Part shown: piece by piece, positions 15,724 to 25,883 of the stretch | Layout of the letters: every line of letters starts with the position of its first letter | How positions within the stretch are numbered: the first letter of the stretch is position 1 | Assembly: GCF_000353285.1 (NCBI RefSeq) | Contig: NZ_KB731324.1 | Location: 3,552,577-3,616,576, forward strand | DNA from: Leptolyngbya boryana PCC 6306 | GTDB lineage: Bacteria > Cyanobacteriota > Cyanobacteriia > Leptolyngbyales > Leptolyngbyaceae | Direction: 5' to 3' | Length of the DNA stretch: 64,000 nt | Program-made: the position numbers and the translations under genes | Notes under the pieces: generated by a model | What the model saw: the letters and a program-made list of their open reading frames with translations, nothing else | What the model was told of the DNA's origin: nothing | Databases searched by the model: none

Positions 15724-16956
15724 TTATTTTGCTGCTTGAATCTTCTGGATCTGCTGAGTGAAATAATCAACTCGATAATTAATTTGTTTTGCAACTTCTA
15801 ACCCTTGCTGAAATGCCTTTGCAGCCTCCGCTGGTGCATTCCGTTGCAGTTGAATCTGACCAATCTGATCTAGCGCATCCATCACTCCATAGGTGTCATA
15901 CGCCTGCTGCTGCACACCCGCTAAATAGTTATAAACCTGAAGTGCTGCCTCTAATCGATTGTTCGATCGATAAAGCACCCCTAATTTTTTCAACGCATCA
16001 CTCGCATATGCCAACTGTCCCAAAGGCTGTGCAAGCTCAAATGCATCCTGATATACCCTTTCTGCCGCATCTAATTGCTGGCTCGCAACAAAATTATCTC
16101 CCTGTCTGATCTTCAAAGCCGGAACGAACAAAGCTTGCTGCGGATTCTTTTGATAAATCTCAATCAACTGCTGCTGATACGTCACCGCTTGAGCAGATTG
16201 CTTAGCTTGTTCGTGAATGTAAGCAAGCTGAGCTAAATTTGTCACAATGTTAGGAGCATCATTGCGCGATCGCGCCAATTGCAAAAGCTCCTCATACGTC
16301 GCGATCGCAGGCGGATAATCAAACCAGCTTAAATGCAATTGTCCGATCGTATTGAGTAAGCTCACTTCTGCCACGGAGTCTTTGCGCGTTCGGGCTTCAC
16401 TCAACATTTGCTGATAGACTTCCAGCGCCAGTCCCGGCGATCGCACTTGTTGATAAGCAATACCCAACGCAGGGAAAATCTGAGCGCGATCGGGCAGACT
16501 GACCTGCTGCTGATTTTGCAGCGGTCTTTGAACTTGGGTTTGAATCGCGGACAGACGATTGGTAATCACTCGGACTTGGGGATTTAGATTTTGTCGCCAA
16601 GCGATGTCTCCTACTCGACCCAAAGCCTGCACTTCTTCTAAAAATCCCAGCGCCCGTCTGAGTCTTAATTCTCGGTTCCAAATTTCAAACGATCCTAGAA
16701 CATCTCCAGCCCGTAGTTTTGCGATCGCTTGTGTATTTAATTCATCTAATGCTTTGCGTAACGTTTGGCGTTCTGGCTCTGACAAAGGGCGATTTAGCCC
16801 TCCAGGCAACAGCGGATCAGGAGCCGTCAACTCCAGCGGATTCGGCGGAAATTTATCCGGTTGTTTGGGCGGTTCAGCCGCATTCACACTTAAGGTCAAT
16901 GAAACAACTCCGGCAATTGCCATTCCACTGAAGCCCCGCCAGTCAAATCTTGTCAT
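15724..16956 (-). CDS. Exported TPR protein
   Basis: 410 residues from the ATG at 16956 (MTRFDWRGFSGMAIAGVVSL); a GTG at 16980 would add eight. The N-terminus is a signal peptide ending near NAAEPP. After a proline-rich linker, residues ~65-410 are TPR-type helical hairpins (VAEVSLLNTIGQLHLSWFDY, LAYIHEQAKQ, KKLGVLYRSNNRLEAALQVY). It is probably periplasmic or lumenal and works by binding partners. It lies 87 bases upstream of the TIR-NB-TPR gene on the same strand, but its repeats are not close copies of that gene's, and I do not claim a shared role. Confidence 0.8.
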   Translation of the reverse strand: MTRFDWRGFSGMAIAGVVSLTLSVNAAEPPKQPDKFPPNPLELTAPDPLLPGGLNRPLSEPERQTLRKALDELNTQAIAKLRAGDVLGSFEIWNRELRLRRALGFLEEVQALGRVGDIAWRQNLNPQVRVITNRLSAIQTQVQRPLQNQQQVSLPDRAQIFPALGIAYQQVRSPGLALEVYQQMLSEARTRKDSVAEVSLLNTIGQLHLSWFDYPPAIATYEELLQLARSRNDAPNIVTNLAQLAYIHEQAKQSAQAVTYQQQLIEIYQKNPQQALFVPALKIRQGDNFVASQQLDAAERVYQDAFELAQPLGQLAYASDALKKLGVLYRSNNRLEAALQVYNYLAGVQQQAYDTYGVMDALDQIGQIQLQRNAPAEAAKAFQQGLEVAKQINYRVDYFTQQIQKIQAAK

Positions 16957-17178
16957 AAATTTATCTCTAGAAGCGATCACCCTATCTACTTAATAGAATT
17001 CCAGACTCTGGAAAAGTTTCAGCCAAAAATTTGCGATTTGCTGGAATTAAACGAAAATTCATAATTTCCGCGCACTGAAGATTTTACAGTTAGGCTTAAG
17101 ATTTGTACTGGACTAGATGCGAAAATCGATCGCGCTATTTCTTGATGAATTTATCCATTTGGTTTGGGTGAGGAATCT

Positions 17179-18462
17179 GTGAGAGTTTTGGTTGTTGGCA
17201 ATGGTGGGCGAGAACATGCCCTAGCTTGGAAGTTCTTGCAGTCCCCGCAAGTGCAACAGGTGGTCTGTGTTCCGGGAAATGGCGGGACGGCTTCTCTGAA
17301 GAATTGCCGAAATTTAGCGCTTTCTGTAGATGACTTTGAAGGTATTGCCCGATATGCCTTAGTCAACAACATTGGAATGATCGTTGTCGGGCCAGAATTA
17401 CCGCTATCGCTCGGCATTACAGATTATCTCAAAGCGCAGGAATTAACCGTCTTTGGACCAACCCGAGAGGGGGCACAAATCGAGTCGAGTAAAGCCTGGG
17501 CAAAAGACTTGATGAAAGCCGCAGGCATTCCCACTGCGCGGGCAGAAGTTTTCACAGACGCAGAATCTGCGATCGCCTATATCCGCTCTCAAGGAGCGCC
17601 GATCGTGATCAAAGCCGATGGCTTAGCTGCCGGAAAAGGCGTCACCGTTGCCATGACGCTCGAACAAGCTGAAACTGCGGTCACTGCTTGTTTCTCCGGA
17701 CAATTTGGCGCAGCAGGTAGCCAAGTCGTGATCGAAGAATATCTGCAAGGTGAAGAAGTTTCGATTCTGGCAGTCACCGATGGTCTAACGATTCGTCCCT
17801 TATTGCCCGCTCAAGACCATAAGCGAATTGGCGAGAACGATACTGGCGAGAATACAGGCGGCATGGGGGCTTACGCTCCAGCCCCGATCGTCACTCCAGA
17901 CTTAAAACAGCGCATTCAAACAGAAATCCTGGAGCCAGCCATTCAAGCGTTGCGCGATCGCAATATCGATTATCGAGGCATCCTCTACGCTGGATTGATC
18001 ATCACACCCGAAGGCGATCCGAAAGTGATCGAATTTAACTGTCGATTTGGCGACCCCGAAACTCAAGTCGTTCTGCCTTTACTAGAAACGCCGCTGGAAA
18101 AACTGCTCTATGCCTGTGCCAAGCAGAAATTAGCAAACTTTCCAGAGATCGAATGGAAATCAGGAGCAGCAACTTGCGTAGTGATTGCTTCAGAAGGATA
18201 TCCCGGCAATTATCCGAAAGGCTTGCCGATCAACGGAATTACAGCCGCAGAAGAAACGGGTGCAGCTGTCTTCCATGCCGGAACCCAAATGAAGAATCAA
18301 CAAATCGTCACAGATGGAGGTCGCGTGTTTGGTGTAACGGCGATCGCAGACACCTTTGACCAGTCGATCGAGCAGGCGTATCGAGCCGTCGATCAAATTC
18401 AATTCGAGGGGATGTACTTCCGCCGAGACATCGCGCACCGAGTCCGAGGAAAAAGTATGTGA
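17179..18462 (+). CDS. purD: Phosphoribosylamine-glycine ligase
   Basis: 427 residues. I start at GTG 17179 because RVLVVGNGGREHALAWK is the canonical PurD N-terminus and a GAGGAA site lies just upstream; a TTG at 17164 gives a less likely longer form. The ATP-grasp domain is clear (IKADGLAAGKGV, EEYLQGEEVS, EFNCRFGDPETQ), as is the GENTGGMGAYAP substrate loop. It catalyses ATP-dependent joining of glycine to phosphoribosylamine, the second step of purine synthesis. It is followed by a strong hairpin terminator at 18500-18550, so it is transcribed apart from nblS. Confidence 0.96.
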   Translation: MRVLVVGNGGREHALAWKFLQSPQVQQVVCVPGNGGTASLKNCRNLALSVDDFEGIARYALVNNIGMIVVGPELPLSLGITDYLKAQELTVFGPTREGAQIESSKAWAKDLMKAAGIPTARAEVFTDAESAIAYIRSQGAPIVIKADGLAAGKGVTVAMTLEQAETAVTACFSGQFGAAGSQVVIEEYLQGEEVSILAVTDGLTIRPLLPAQDHKRIGENDTGENTGGMGAYAPAPIVTPDLKQRIQTEILEPAIQALRDRNIDYRGILYAGLIITPEGDPKVIEFNCRFGDPETQVVLPLLETPLEKLLYACAKQKLANFPEIEWKSGAATCVVIASEGYPGNYPKGLPINGITAAEETGAAVFHAGTQMKNQQIVTDGGRVFGVTAIADTFDQSIEQAYRAVDQIQFEGMYFRRDIAHRVRGKSM

Positions 18463-18499
18463 AGCGGTAGTCCTTCAACATCCCTGTGAGCAGTTTGAC

Positions 18500-18550
18500 A
18501 GTGGGGAGTAGGGAGTCACCTAGACTTACTCCCTACTCCCCACTCTTTTT
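18500..18550 (+). terminator. Rho-independent terminator of purD made from a heptamer-type repeat
   Basis: AGTGGGGAGTAGGGAGT at 18500-18516 has its perfect 17-base complement ACTCCCTACTCCCCACT at 18528-18544, separated by 11 bases. The stem is followed by CTTTTT. It is the most regular member of the G-rich/C-rich repeat family in the window (copy 5) and has every feature of an intrinsic terminator, 37 bases after the purD stop. Confidence 0.8.
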
Positions 18551-18734
18551 GGGACTTACAACTCCACCAGAATCGCTATCGTTTTATACCGCGTTCCACT
18601 TCCGAAATTTCGCGGCACTGCATCACTTAGGCAAAAGTTTCAGATTCCCTAAACACAGTAAGATTAAAAGACAGTAAGGCGTGAAACAAACTATTAAGTT
18701 TCAACCTTCGTTCTTCATTCTTTAGAATCTGCCC

Positions 18735-20696
18735 GTGTCCTCCTTTATCACACCGATTCGAGACGTTTTACGACGCTGGTGGTCAGGATTTAGCCTCCAG
18801 ACAAAACTGATGGCGGCGGCAACTTTAGTCGTTTCGATCGTCATGAGCGGTCTTACGTTCTGGGCAGTTAATACAATCCAACTGGATGCCCGAATGAATG
18901 ACACTCGCTTCGGCAGTGATTTAGGCTTGTTATTAGCCGCCAACGTTGCGCCATTGGTGAATGAAGAAAATCGCACCGAACTGGCTCAATTCTCGCATCG
19001 GTTTTATGGCAGCACTTCTAGCATTCGCTACATGCTCTATGCCGATGCCGATGGCAATATTTTCTTCGGCATTCCTTTCTCGGATTCCGAGGTTCAAAAT
19101 TCCCTAACCATTCAGCGCAAAATTCAACTGCCTGAAGACTTTAATGAACGCACCAATCGTCCCATGGTGCGTCAGCACATTACGCCGGATGGTGAAGTCA
19201 CCGATGTGTTTGTGCCCTTGGTTTTTGAGAACAAATACTTAGGCGTTTTAGCGATCGGAACCAATCCCAATCCAACCGTTGTCACCTCATCGCATTTAAC
19301 GCGAGACGTCACGATCGCGGTTTTCGTCTCAATCTGGGTGATGGTCATTCTCGGTGCAGTCTTCAACGCGCTGCAAATTACCAAACCGATTCGGGAACTT
19401 GTGATCGGCGTGAGAAACATCGCCAAAGGAAATTTCAAACAACGAGTCGAACTGCCTGTGGGCGCAGGAGTGGAACTGAGCGAACTGATTGCCAGCTTTA
19501 ATGACATGGCAGAACGCTTAGAACGCTATGAAGAACAGAACATTGAGGAATTGACCGCCGAGAAAGCAAAGCTTGAGACTTTGATTTCGACGATCGCAGA
19601 TGGAGCCGTTCTGCTCGATGCCAACATGCGGATTGTTCTTGCCAACCCCACCGCACGGAGAATCTTTGGCTGGGAGAACAAAGCGATCGAAAGCGAAAAC
19701 GCCATGTATTTCTTCCCGGTTGCCGTTCAAGTCGAACTGACGCGCCCGCTCTTTCAAATGGCGCGTGGCGAATTGCGAGAAGAAGCAGAATTTCGGATTA
19801 CCGCGATCGAGCCGAATAACCGGACGCTGAGAATTCTTTTAAATGCCGTCGTCGATCCAGTCCGAGACAACGTGAAAGGAATTGCGGTGACGGTGCAAGA
19901 CATTACCCGCGAAGTTGAACTGAATGAAGCAAAAAGTCAATTTATCAGCAATGTCTCGCACGAACTGAGAACGCCATTATTCAACATCAAGTCGTTTATT
20001 GAAACGCTCTACGAATACGGCGACGAACTCAGCGAAACTCAGAAGCTCGAATTTTTGGAAACCGCAAATCGAGAAACCGATCGCTTAACTCGCCTGGTTA
20101 ACGATGTTTTAGATCTGTCTCGCCTCGAATCCTGCAAGATTTATCAATTTGAAGCGATCGACTTAGTACAACCGATCGAACAAATTCTCAGAACTTACCA
20201 ACTCAACGCCAAAGACAAAGGCATTGAACTGATTAAAGATATTGAACCCGATCTGCCGCCTGTGTTTGGGCATTACGATCTGTTGCTGCAAGTCTTTGCG
20301 AATCTCGTGGGCAACGCTTTGAAATTCACCGAGGCGGGTGGAAAAGTCGCCCTGCGCGCCTACTCTTTAAGATCATCTGAAGATCAAGTCCAGCAGTTCG
20401 TGAGAGTTGAAATCGGTGACACTGGCATTGGAATTGATGGCGCAGATCAAGAAGCAATCTTCGATCGCTTCTTCCGCGTCGAAAACCGAGTCCATACCTT
20501 AGAAGGAACAGGCTTAGGACTGTCGATCGTCAAAAATATTATTGAGCGTCATCGGAGCCATGTCCGTCTCGTCAGCGAAGTCGGCTGTGGCACAACCTTC
20601 TGGTTTGATTTGGTGGTGTTTCAGGAGAATCCTGAGTTTGAAGAAATGTCAGTCACTCTGGACAGTCCAGCACTCCTTCAATCAAAACCAGGATAG
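18735..20696 (+). CDS. nblS: Sensor histidine kinase NblS (Hik33/DspA)
   Basis: 653 residues from GTG 18735. Two membrane helices (about 26-48 and 194-215) flank a periplasmic sensor region. Then come HAMP (~215-270), PAS (~285-390, ADGAVLLDANMRIVLANPTA) and a kinase core with His409 in NVSHELRTPLFN, N-box LVGNALKFTEAGG, DTGIGI and GTGLGLSIV. The order and sequence match NblS/Hik33, the conserved cyanobacterial kinase that controls high-light genes and phycobilisome degradation through RpaB and related regulators. It lies downstream of purD behind a terminator and converges on ribBA with a 14-base gap. Confidence 0.93.
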   Translation: MSSFITPIRDVLRRWWSGFSLQTKLMAAATLVVSIVMSGLTFWAVNTIQLDARMNDTRFGSDLGLLLAANVAPLVNEENRTELAQFSHRFYGSTSSIRYMLYADADGNIFFGIPFSDSEVQNSLTIQRKIQLPEDFNERTNRPMVRQHITPDGEVTDVFVPLVFENKYLGVLAIGTNPNPTVVTSSHLTRDVTIAVFVSIWVMVILGAVFNALQITKPIRELVIGVRNIAKGNFKQRVELPVGAGVELSELIASFNDMAERLERYEEQNIEELTAEKAKLETLISTIADGAVLLDANMRIVLANPTARRIFGWENKAIESENAMYFFPVAVQVELTRPLFQMARGELREEAEFRITAIEPNNRTLRILLNAVVDPVRDNVKGIAVTVQDITREVELNEAKSQFISNVSHELRTPLFNIKSFIETLYEYGDELSETQKLEFLETANRETDRLTRLVNDVLDLSRLESCKIYQFEAIDLVQPIEQILRTYQLNAKDKGIELIKDIEPDLPPVFGHYDLLLQVFANLVGNALKFTEAGGKVALRAYSLRSSEDQVQQFVRVEIGDTGIGIDGADQEAIFDRFFRVENRVHTLEGTGLGLSIVKNIIERHRSHVRLVSEVGCGTTFWFDLVVFQENPEFEEMSVTLDSPALLQSKPG

Positions 20697-20710
20697 ATGC
20701 ACAGCCGGAC

Positions 20711-22414
20711 TTAGACCTTCAAGAAGCTGTAAATCGTTTGAGTTGTCAGCAAGTCACAGATCGTAGAAGGCAGACGATGTAACGGGAAGGTTTGACGATC
20801 AAGTTGAATCTGGAGTCCAACTAATGGATCACTTCCAGGTGAAACGAGGAACTCCATCTTCTCTAGAGACAGACCCATCGTAATTTGATCCAACATATCG
20901 GCAACAGCAATCGTAAACGGATGCTGCGCAGACTTGTACCACTCGGCATCAGCGGCGATTTCATGCTCAAAGCCTAAATTGATGATCAATGACGATCGAT
21001 CAAACAGCGCGAGCGCCATCGGTCGAGTTTCTTCCTGTAACATCAAATCCCGAGCTTTCGCCACATGCCGTAATTTCTCAAGCAGCGCATACCGCTCGGT
21101 CACAGAATTCAGATCATCTCTTAAATTGATCGAAATGGTTGCTAAGTAAGTGCGAAGAAATAAATGCCCTAATTTTTCTGCTTTCGTCGCCAAATAGCCA
21201 GAATTGTAAGTCGTCGCTTCTGTTAATAAAGGAACGCGATCGATCATTTCCAATCCATAGCCTTTAAGTCCTGCAATCTTGCGCGGATTATTGGTGACTA
21301 GACGAATCTGTTTTACCCCCAGATCATTCAAGATCTGAGCGCCCACTCCGTAATCCCGCAAATCTGCTGGAAATCCTAGCTTTTCATTGGCTTCAACAGT
21401 ATCGAGTCCCATGTCTTGCAGCGAGTAGGCTTTCAGCTTATTCACTAAGCCAATCCCTCGCCCTTCTTGTCTCAAATACACGACGACACCGGAACCGTTA
21501 TGCTCAATCATCTTCAATGCAGCTTCCAGTTGCACTCGGCAATCGCAGCGCAATGACCCTAAAGAATCGCCGGTCAAACATTCTGAATGGACGCGCACCA
21601 TCACAGGCTGGTTTGAAAACTCGGCGGGATCACCTTTGACGATCGCCACATGCTCTGTATTGTCGAGCAGATTCCGATAGCCATAAATCTTAAAGTGCCC
21701 AAATTGGGAAGGTAAATCAGCAACCGTTTCTCGATGTACAAATCGTTCATGCTTTAACCGATAGCTGATCAGATCGGCGATGCTGATAATTTTTAAATCA
21801 TGCTCACGGGCGTAGTCGATGAGCTGTGGCAACCTTGCCATCGACCCATCTGGGTTTTGAATTTCACAGATCACACCCGCCGGATATAAACCTGCCAAGA
21901 GAGATAAATCGACCGCTGCCTCAGTATGTCCTGCACGTTTCAGAACACCGCCGCTGCGTGCGCGGATCGGGAAGATGTGTCCAGGACGACGTAAATCAGT
22001 CGGACGCGTGTCGGGATCAAGAACAGCCTGGATTGTTTTAGCGCGATCGTCGGCGGAAATCCCGGTCGTGACGCCGATCCGAGGAGACGCATCAATACTG
22101 ACAGTGAAAGCCGTCTGATTCGTATCCGTATTTTCTCGAACCATTAAAGGGATATCTAGCTCATCGAGCCGTTCTCCCGTCATAGCGAGACAGATCAGAC
22201 CTCTAGCATAAACTGCCATGAAATTAATCATGTCAGCCGTGGCAAACTGCGCGGCGCAGATGACATCCCCCTCGTTCTCCCGGTTCTCATCATCGACAAC
22301 AACGATCGCTTTTCCGATTTTCAAGTCGGCGAGGGCATCATCGATCGAATCGAAGGTAAACGGTTGGGTATAGGTTGGTTGAGACGATTTAACAGAGAAG
22401 TTCAAGGCGACCAC
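20711..22414 (-). CDS. ribBA: Bifunctional riboflavin enzyme RibBA
   Basis: 567 residues. Residues ~20-225 are DHBP synthase ([36 protein letters not shown]). Residues ~230-425 are GTP cyclohydrolase II, with zinc cysteines in [20 protein letters not shown] and catalytic [10 protein letters not shown]. It makes two riboflavin precursors, one from ribulose 5-phosphate and one from GTP. A further ~140 residues (about 430-567) follow both domains. I recall a similar C-terminal extension in other cyanobacterial RibBA proteins, and its role is not known to me. No FMN riboswitch is visible upstream. Confidence 0.94.
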   Translation of the reverse strand: MVALNFSVKSSQPTYTQPFTFDSIDDALADLKIGKAIVVVDDENRENEGDVICAAQFATADMINFMAVYARGLICLAMTGERLDELDIPLMVRENTDTNQTAFTVSIDASPRIGVTTGISADDRAKTIQAVLDPDTRPTDLRRPGHIFPIRARSGGVLKRAGHTEAAVDLSLLAGLYPAGVICEIQNPDGSMARLPQLIDYAREHDLKIISIADLISYRLKHERFVHRETVADLPSQFGHFKIYGYRNLLDNTEHVAIVKGDPAEFSNQPVMVRVHSECLTGDSLGSLRCDCRVQLEAALKMIEHNGSGVVVYLRQEGRGIGLVNKLKAYSLQDMGLDTVEANEKLGFPADLRDYGVGAQILNDLGVKQIRLVTNNPRKIAGLKGYGLEMIDRVPLLTEATTYNSGYLATKAEKLGHLFLRTYLATISINLRDDLNSVTERYALLEKLRHVAKARDLMLQEETRPMALALFDRSSLIINLGFEHEIAADAEWYKSAQHPFTIAVADMLDQITMGLSLEKMEFLVSPGSDPLVGLQIQLDRQTFPLHRLPSTICDLLTTQTIYSFLKV

Positions 22415-22447
22415 ACCGTAAAGTTTCTTGAAGCGGACTTATCTTTG

Positions 22448-22496
22448 ATTGTAATTCTTTTGACTACGGAACTCATCGTCTAATTGTAATTCTTTT
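22448..22496. repeat. 14-bp direct repeat upstream of ribBA
   Basis: ATTGTAATTCTTTT occurs at 22448-22461 and again at 22483-22496, a spacing of 35 bases, within 85 bases of the ribBA start. Paired sites like this may bind a regulator. The rest of the 22415-22778 gap holds a TACAAT -10-like box for argC at 22734-22739 and no recognisable RNA. Confidence 0.5.
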
Positions 22497-22778
22497 TACG
22501 CAGAGGGATGGGCAGGAGGCAAGCATCGCACGCTACACTTCTAAAAATCAATACGTAGGATATTGTACAGATCCGTAAGATTTATGAGAAAACCAGTGAG
22601 TATTCACATTCGTCAATTCCCTGAAGTCGTATCGAGCGAAGCAGTTTTGATTGAAGTGTGACCATAGATTAAAAATGCAAGTGTAACGGCTGAAATCTGT
22701 CGAGATCGGCTTTGAGAATTTCACGATCGGCATTACAATGCAGCAAACATTAAGGTGATTCACAGAAGGTCGAAGGCT

Positions 22779-23837
22779 ATGGGTGATTCAGAACGGATCT
22801 CCGTCGGGATTATAGGCGCATCAGGTTACGGAGGAGTTCAACTCGTTCGCCTGTTGCTGGATCATCCGCGCCTGGAGTTGGCTTATTTGGGCGGCGATAG
22901 TACTGCGGGACAGGATTTCTCTGCTCAGTATCCTCATCTTTTTTACGCAGTACAACAGCCGATCGAAGCAATTGATCTCGATAAAATTGCTGAACGTTGC
23001 GATGTCGTTTTTCTTTCTTTGCCAAATGGTTTGGCACTGAAGATGGCTCCAACGTTGCTAGAGCGCGGCTGTAAGGTTTTGGATCTGTCAGCCGACTATC
23101 GTTTTTCGGATTTGTCAGTTTACAAGCAGTGGTATGGCGGCGATCGTACCGATGATGCCGTCGCTGAAACGGCAGTCTATGGCTTGCCGGAGTTGTATCG
23201 CGATCGCATTGCTGGAGCGAATTTAGTCGGGTGCCCAGGATGTTATCCGACCGCAAGTTTGTTGGCGTTGTCTCCTTTGCTAAAGCAGGGATTGGTTGAT
23301 CCAGGAACTGCAATTATTGATGCGAAGTCTGGGACTTCTGGCGGCGGGCGAGTTCCCAAGACTGGCTTCCTACTCGCCGAGGCGGATAATTCGCTTGGGG
23401 CTTACGGTGTGGCGCGGCATCGTCATACCCCAGAGATTGAGCAGATTTGTAGCGATCTGACCGGGCATGATGTGCTTGTTCAGTTCACACCGCATTTAAT
23501 CCCAATGGTGCGCGGGATTTTATCCACAGTTTATGCAACGTTGCGCGATCCAGGATTGGTGCGGGATGATTTGCTGACAATTTATGGGGCATTTTATCGA
23601 TCGTCACCTTGGGTGAAGTTGTTGCCCAGTGGAACCTATCCGCAGACCAAATGGGCATGTGGAACAAATCTTTGCTATATCGGCATTGAAGTCGATCAAC
23701 GAACGGGCAGAGTGATTGTCATGTCCGCGATCGACAATTTAATGAAGGGACAGGCAGGGCAGGCAATTCAATGTCTCAACATCATGATGGGATGGGATGA
23801 AACTCTAGGATTGCCGAAGTACAGCTTTTATCCTTAA
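22779..23837 (+). CDS. argC: N-acetyl-gamma-glutamyl-phosphate reductase
   Basis: 352 residues from the ATG at 22779; a GTG at 22755 is an unlikely longer start. Residues ~8-25 are the NADP-binding [17 protein letters not shown]. The catalytic Cys155 is in [10 protein letters not shown], and the substrate loop KSGTSGGGR and HRHTPEIEQ follow. It reduces acetylglutamyl phosphate to the semialdehyde in arginine synthesis. A TACAAT box at 22734-22739 is a plausible -10. It is a single gene, convergent with cobM 34 bases away. Confidence 0.96.
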   Translation: MGDSERISVGIIGASGYGGVQLVRLLLDHPRLELAYLGGDSTAGQDFSAQYPHLFYAVQQPIEAIDLDKIAERCDVVFLSLPNGLALKMAPTLLERGCKVLDLSADYRFSDLSVYKQWYGGDRTDDAVAETAVYGLPELYRDRIAGANLVGCPGCYPTASLLALSPLLKQGLVDPGTAIIDAKSGTSGGGRVPKTGFLLAEADNSLGAYGVARHRHTPEIEQICSDLTGHDVLVQFTPHLIPMVRGILSTVYATLRDPGLVRDDLLTIYGAFYRSSPWVKLLPSGTYPQTKWACGTNLCYIGIEVDQRTGRVIVMSAIDNLMKGQAGQAIQCLNIMMGWDETLGLPKYSFYP

Positions 23838-23870
23838 TGCAGTGCTAGGTGAACTCTATCAATCAAGACA

Positions 23871-24686
23871 TTATTCGGAAGTTGGATGATCTTTAAACAA
23901 GCGATCGTGTTGTGGATCATAAAGTCGCGATCGCGCGTTTAAATTCACGCCTTCAGACCCATAAGGAACAGTTGCAGCACTCAAGGCAGGACTAATCACA
24001 TAAAGGGTTGTCCGAATTAGATTTTCCTGTTGGGTCACTTCTGCCATTTGAGCAAGAGGAACGACTCGAATTTTTTCATCTTCCCAACCTAAGCGAAAAC
24101 AAATTGCAACCAGCGTTTCGGCTGAATAGTGTTGCAGAAGTTTGTGCTGAGCAGTTTCAACATGGCGCGCACTGAGATAGAGACAAAGCGTTGAGCGATG
24201 GGCTGCCAATGACGACAGTTCTTCGGATTCTGGCACCTGAGTCCGTCCGCTAATGCGAGTCAGAATGATCGACTGCACTAAGCCTGGAACGGTAAATTCA
24301 ACTCGCAACCGCGCAGCCGCTAACTGATAAACACTAATGCCTGGAATGACTTCAAAAGGAATATCCGCATCAAATAGTGCCTGCATTTGTTCTTGGATAG
24401 CACTGTAAAGACAAGGATCGCCGGAATGAAGCCGGATCACCGATTTGTGCGATCGCACTCGATCAATCAGAATCGGCAAAATCTCTTCTAAAGTCTTATC
24501 TGCTGTCGGAATCACCTCAGCATCAGCCCGAATCCCCTCAAGAATTTGAGGGGGAACCAAGGAATCAGCGAATACGATCGTATCTGCCTGAGCTAAAAGT
24601 TTTTGCGCTTTTACCGTCAGTAAATCGGGATCGCCTGGTCCTGCACCGACAATATAAACTGCGGGAGAGAGAGGGATATCATCCAT
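23871..24686 (-). CDS. cobM: Precorrin-4 / cobalt-precorrin-4 C11-methyltransferase
   Basis: 271 residues from the ATG at 24686; a GTG at 24698 would add four and overlap the upstream stop. The tetrapyrrole-methylase fold is shown by VYIVGAGPGDPDLLTVKAQK, IRLHSGDPCLYSAIQEQ and FEVIPGISVYQLAAA, a combination typical of CobM/CbiF. It methylates C11 of the corrin ring precursor during vitamin B12-type cofactor synthesis. It directly follows a ketoacyl-ACP synthase gene on the same strand with no functional link that I know of. No cobalamin riboswitch is visible. Confidence 0.93.
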   Translation of the reverse strand: MDDIPLSPAVYIVGAGPGDPDLLTVKAQKLLAQADTIVFADSLVPPQILEGIRADAEVIPTADKTLEEILPILIDRVRSHKSVIRLHSGDPCLYSAIQEQMQALFDADIPFEVIPGISVYQLAAARLRVEFTVPGLVQSIILTRISGRTQVPESEELSSLAAHRSTLCLYLSARHVETAQHKLLQHYSAETLVAICFRLGWEDEKIRVVPLAQMAEVTQQENLIRTTLYVISPALSAATVPYGSEGVNLNARSRLYDPQHDRLFKDHPTSE

Positions 24687-24694
24687 AGCAATTT

Positions 24695-25807
24695 TCACCG
24701 CGAAAAAGCAACGATCGCATTCTGTCCCCCGAAGCCAAAACTAAAGCACAGAACATTTTCTAATTTTGCGGTCTGAGCCGATCGCGCGATCGCTAACTCA
24801 AACTCCAATTCTCGCAAACCTACATTCGGTGGCACAATTTGCTCTTGCAAAGCCATCAAACAAAACGCCGCTCCCAAAGCACCCGATCCACCCAAAGTAT
24901 GTCCGGTCGCTCCCTTCGTCGAACTGACCCAAACCGAATCGGAAAAACAGCGCTGAATTAACTGGGCTTCATTGCGATCGTTCAATTGGGTAGACGTTCC
25001 ATGAGCGTGAATGTAGTCAATCTCTTGGGGTCGAAGCTGACTCCGCTCCAAACAGTGTTGAACCGCAGCGATCGCGGCTCGACTCTCAGGCTCCGGCGCG
25101 CTGACATGATACCCATCCGCCGTCAGTCCAGCCCCCAAAACTCGTCCATAGATTTTGGCATTTCTTTGAGCGGCTAACTCCGCCGACTCCAAAATCAAAA
25201 CTGCCCCGCCTTCTCCTAATACTAAGCCTTGTCGATCTACATCGAACGGAAACGCTCCCTCTCTCGCTAAGGCTCCCATCCGTTCAAATCCAATCAGGGT
25301 CAGAGGAGTAATGGGTGCTTCGATCGCTCCACAAATGACACGATCGCACTGTCTACTGCGAATCAATTCCGCCGCGCGCGCGATCGCCCAAAGTCCAGTC
25401 GCACAGGCGGCCATCGGAGCCAACACAATCCCTTGAGAGCCGACCATCTGAGCCGTCGCGATCGCCGCCACATTGGGCAACGTATTCAACCAGTTTGACA
25501 TCTCCCCTTGCCCTGCCGCTAACTTTTCCCACTGCATCTGGTTGCCACGACTTGACCCCAGCACAATCCCACAGTCAAACAAAGGTGATTCTAATCCTGC
25601 ATCCTCGATCGCATCTGCTACAACCTGTCGCGTCAACGTTAAAATCTCACTCGGCTGTTGTTCAATCAATGCGATGGGTTTCGGCTCCACACACGAAAAA
25701 GGCTGGTAGAACTGAATGCCTGATCGCATTTCTACCAACCCTTTCCAACTCGACATTAGATTTCCCAACGCTGAGACTAAACCAATCCCAGTAACAACGA
25801 CATCCAT
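24695..25807 (-). CDS. Beta-ketoacyl-ACP synthase, FabF-type
   Basis: 370 residues from the ATG at 25807 (MDVVVTGIGLVSALGN); the open frame reaches 25876 but the extra residues look like leader. The thiolase-fold triad is present: the Cys in MAACATGLWAIARA, His in HAHGTSTQLND and His in GATGHTLGGSGALG. The protein is shorter than standard FabF (~410), so it may be a paralog with a narrower role. It would catalyse chain-elongating condensation in fatty acid synthesis or in a specialised acyl pathway. It is transcribed with cobM just downstream. Confidence 0.87.
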   Translation of the reverse strand: MDVVVTGIGLVSALGNLMSSWKGLVEMRSGIQFYQPFSCVEPKPIALIEQQPSEILTLTRQVVADAIEDAGLESPLFDCGIVLGSSRGNQMQWEKLAAGQGEMSNWLNTLPNVAAIATAQMVGSQGIVLAPMAACATGLWAIARAAELIRSRQCDRVICGAIEAPITPLTLIGFERMGALAREGAFPFDVDRQGLVLGEGGAVLILESAELAAQRNAKIYGRVLGAGLTADGYHVSAPEPESRAAIAAVQHCLERSQLRPQEIDYIHAHGTSTQLNDRNEAQLIQRCFSDSVWVSSTKGATGHTLGGSGALGAAFCLMALQEQIVPPNVGLRELEFELAIARSAQTAKLENVLCFSFGFGGQNAIVAFSR

Positions 25808-25829
25808 TGAGTAGTTCGCAAGGTTAAAC

Positions 25830-25870
25830 GTGAAAAACGAAGTTGGGGAATGAAGAAACCACCCCCAACT
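25830..25870 (-). terminator. Rho-independent terminator of the cyclophilin gene
   Basis: On the minus strand AGTTGGGG (25870-25863) and CCCCAACT (25848-25841) form an 8-bp stem around a 14-base loop, followed by TCGTTTTTC. It sits 13 bases after the cyclophilin stop, between that gene and the ketoacyl synthase gene, so these are probably separate transcripts. Confidence 0.6.
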
Positions 25871-25883
25871 CTTCATTTTCTCA

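Noticed and set aside
22415-22778. FMN riboswitch or T-box style leader before ribBA or argC
   Set aside because: No conserved core elements of those RNAs are visible; only a direct repeat and a -10-like box.
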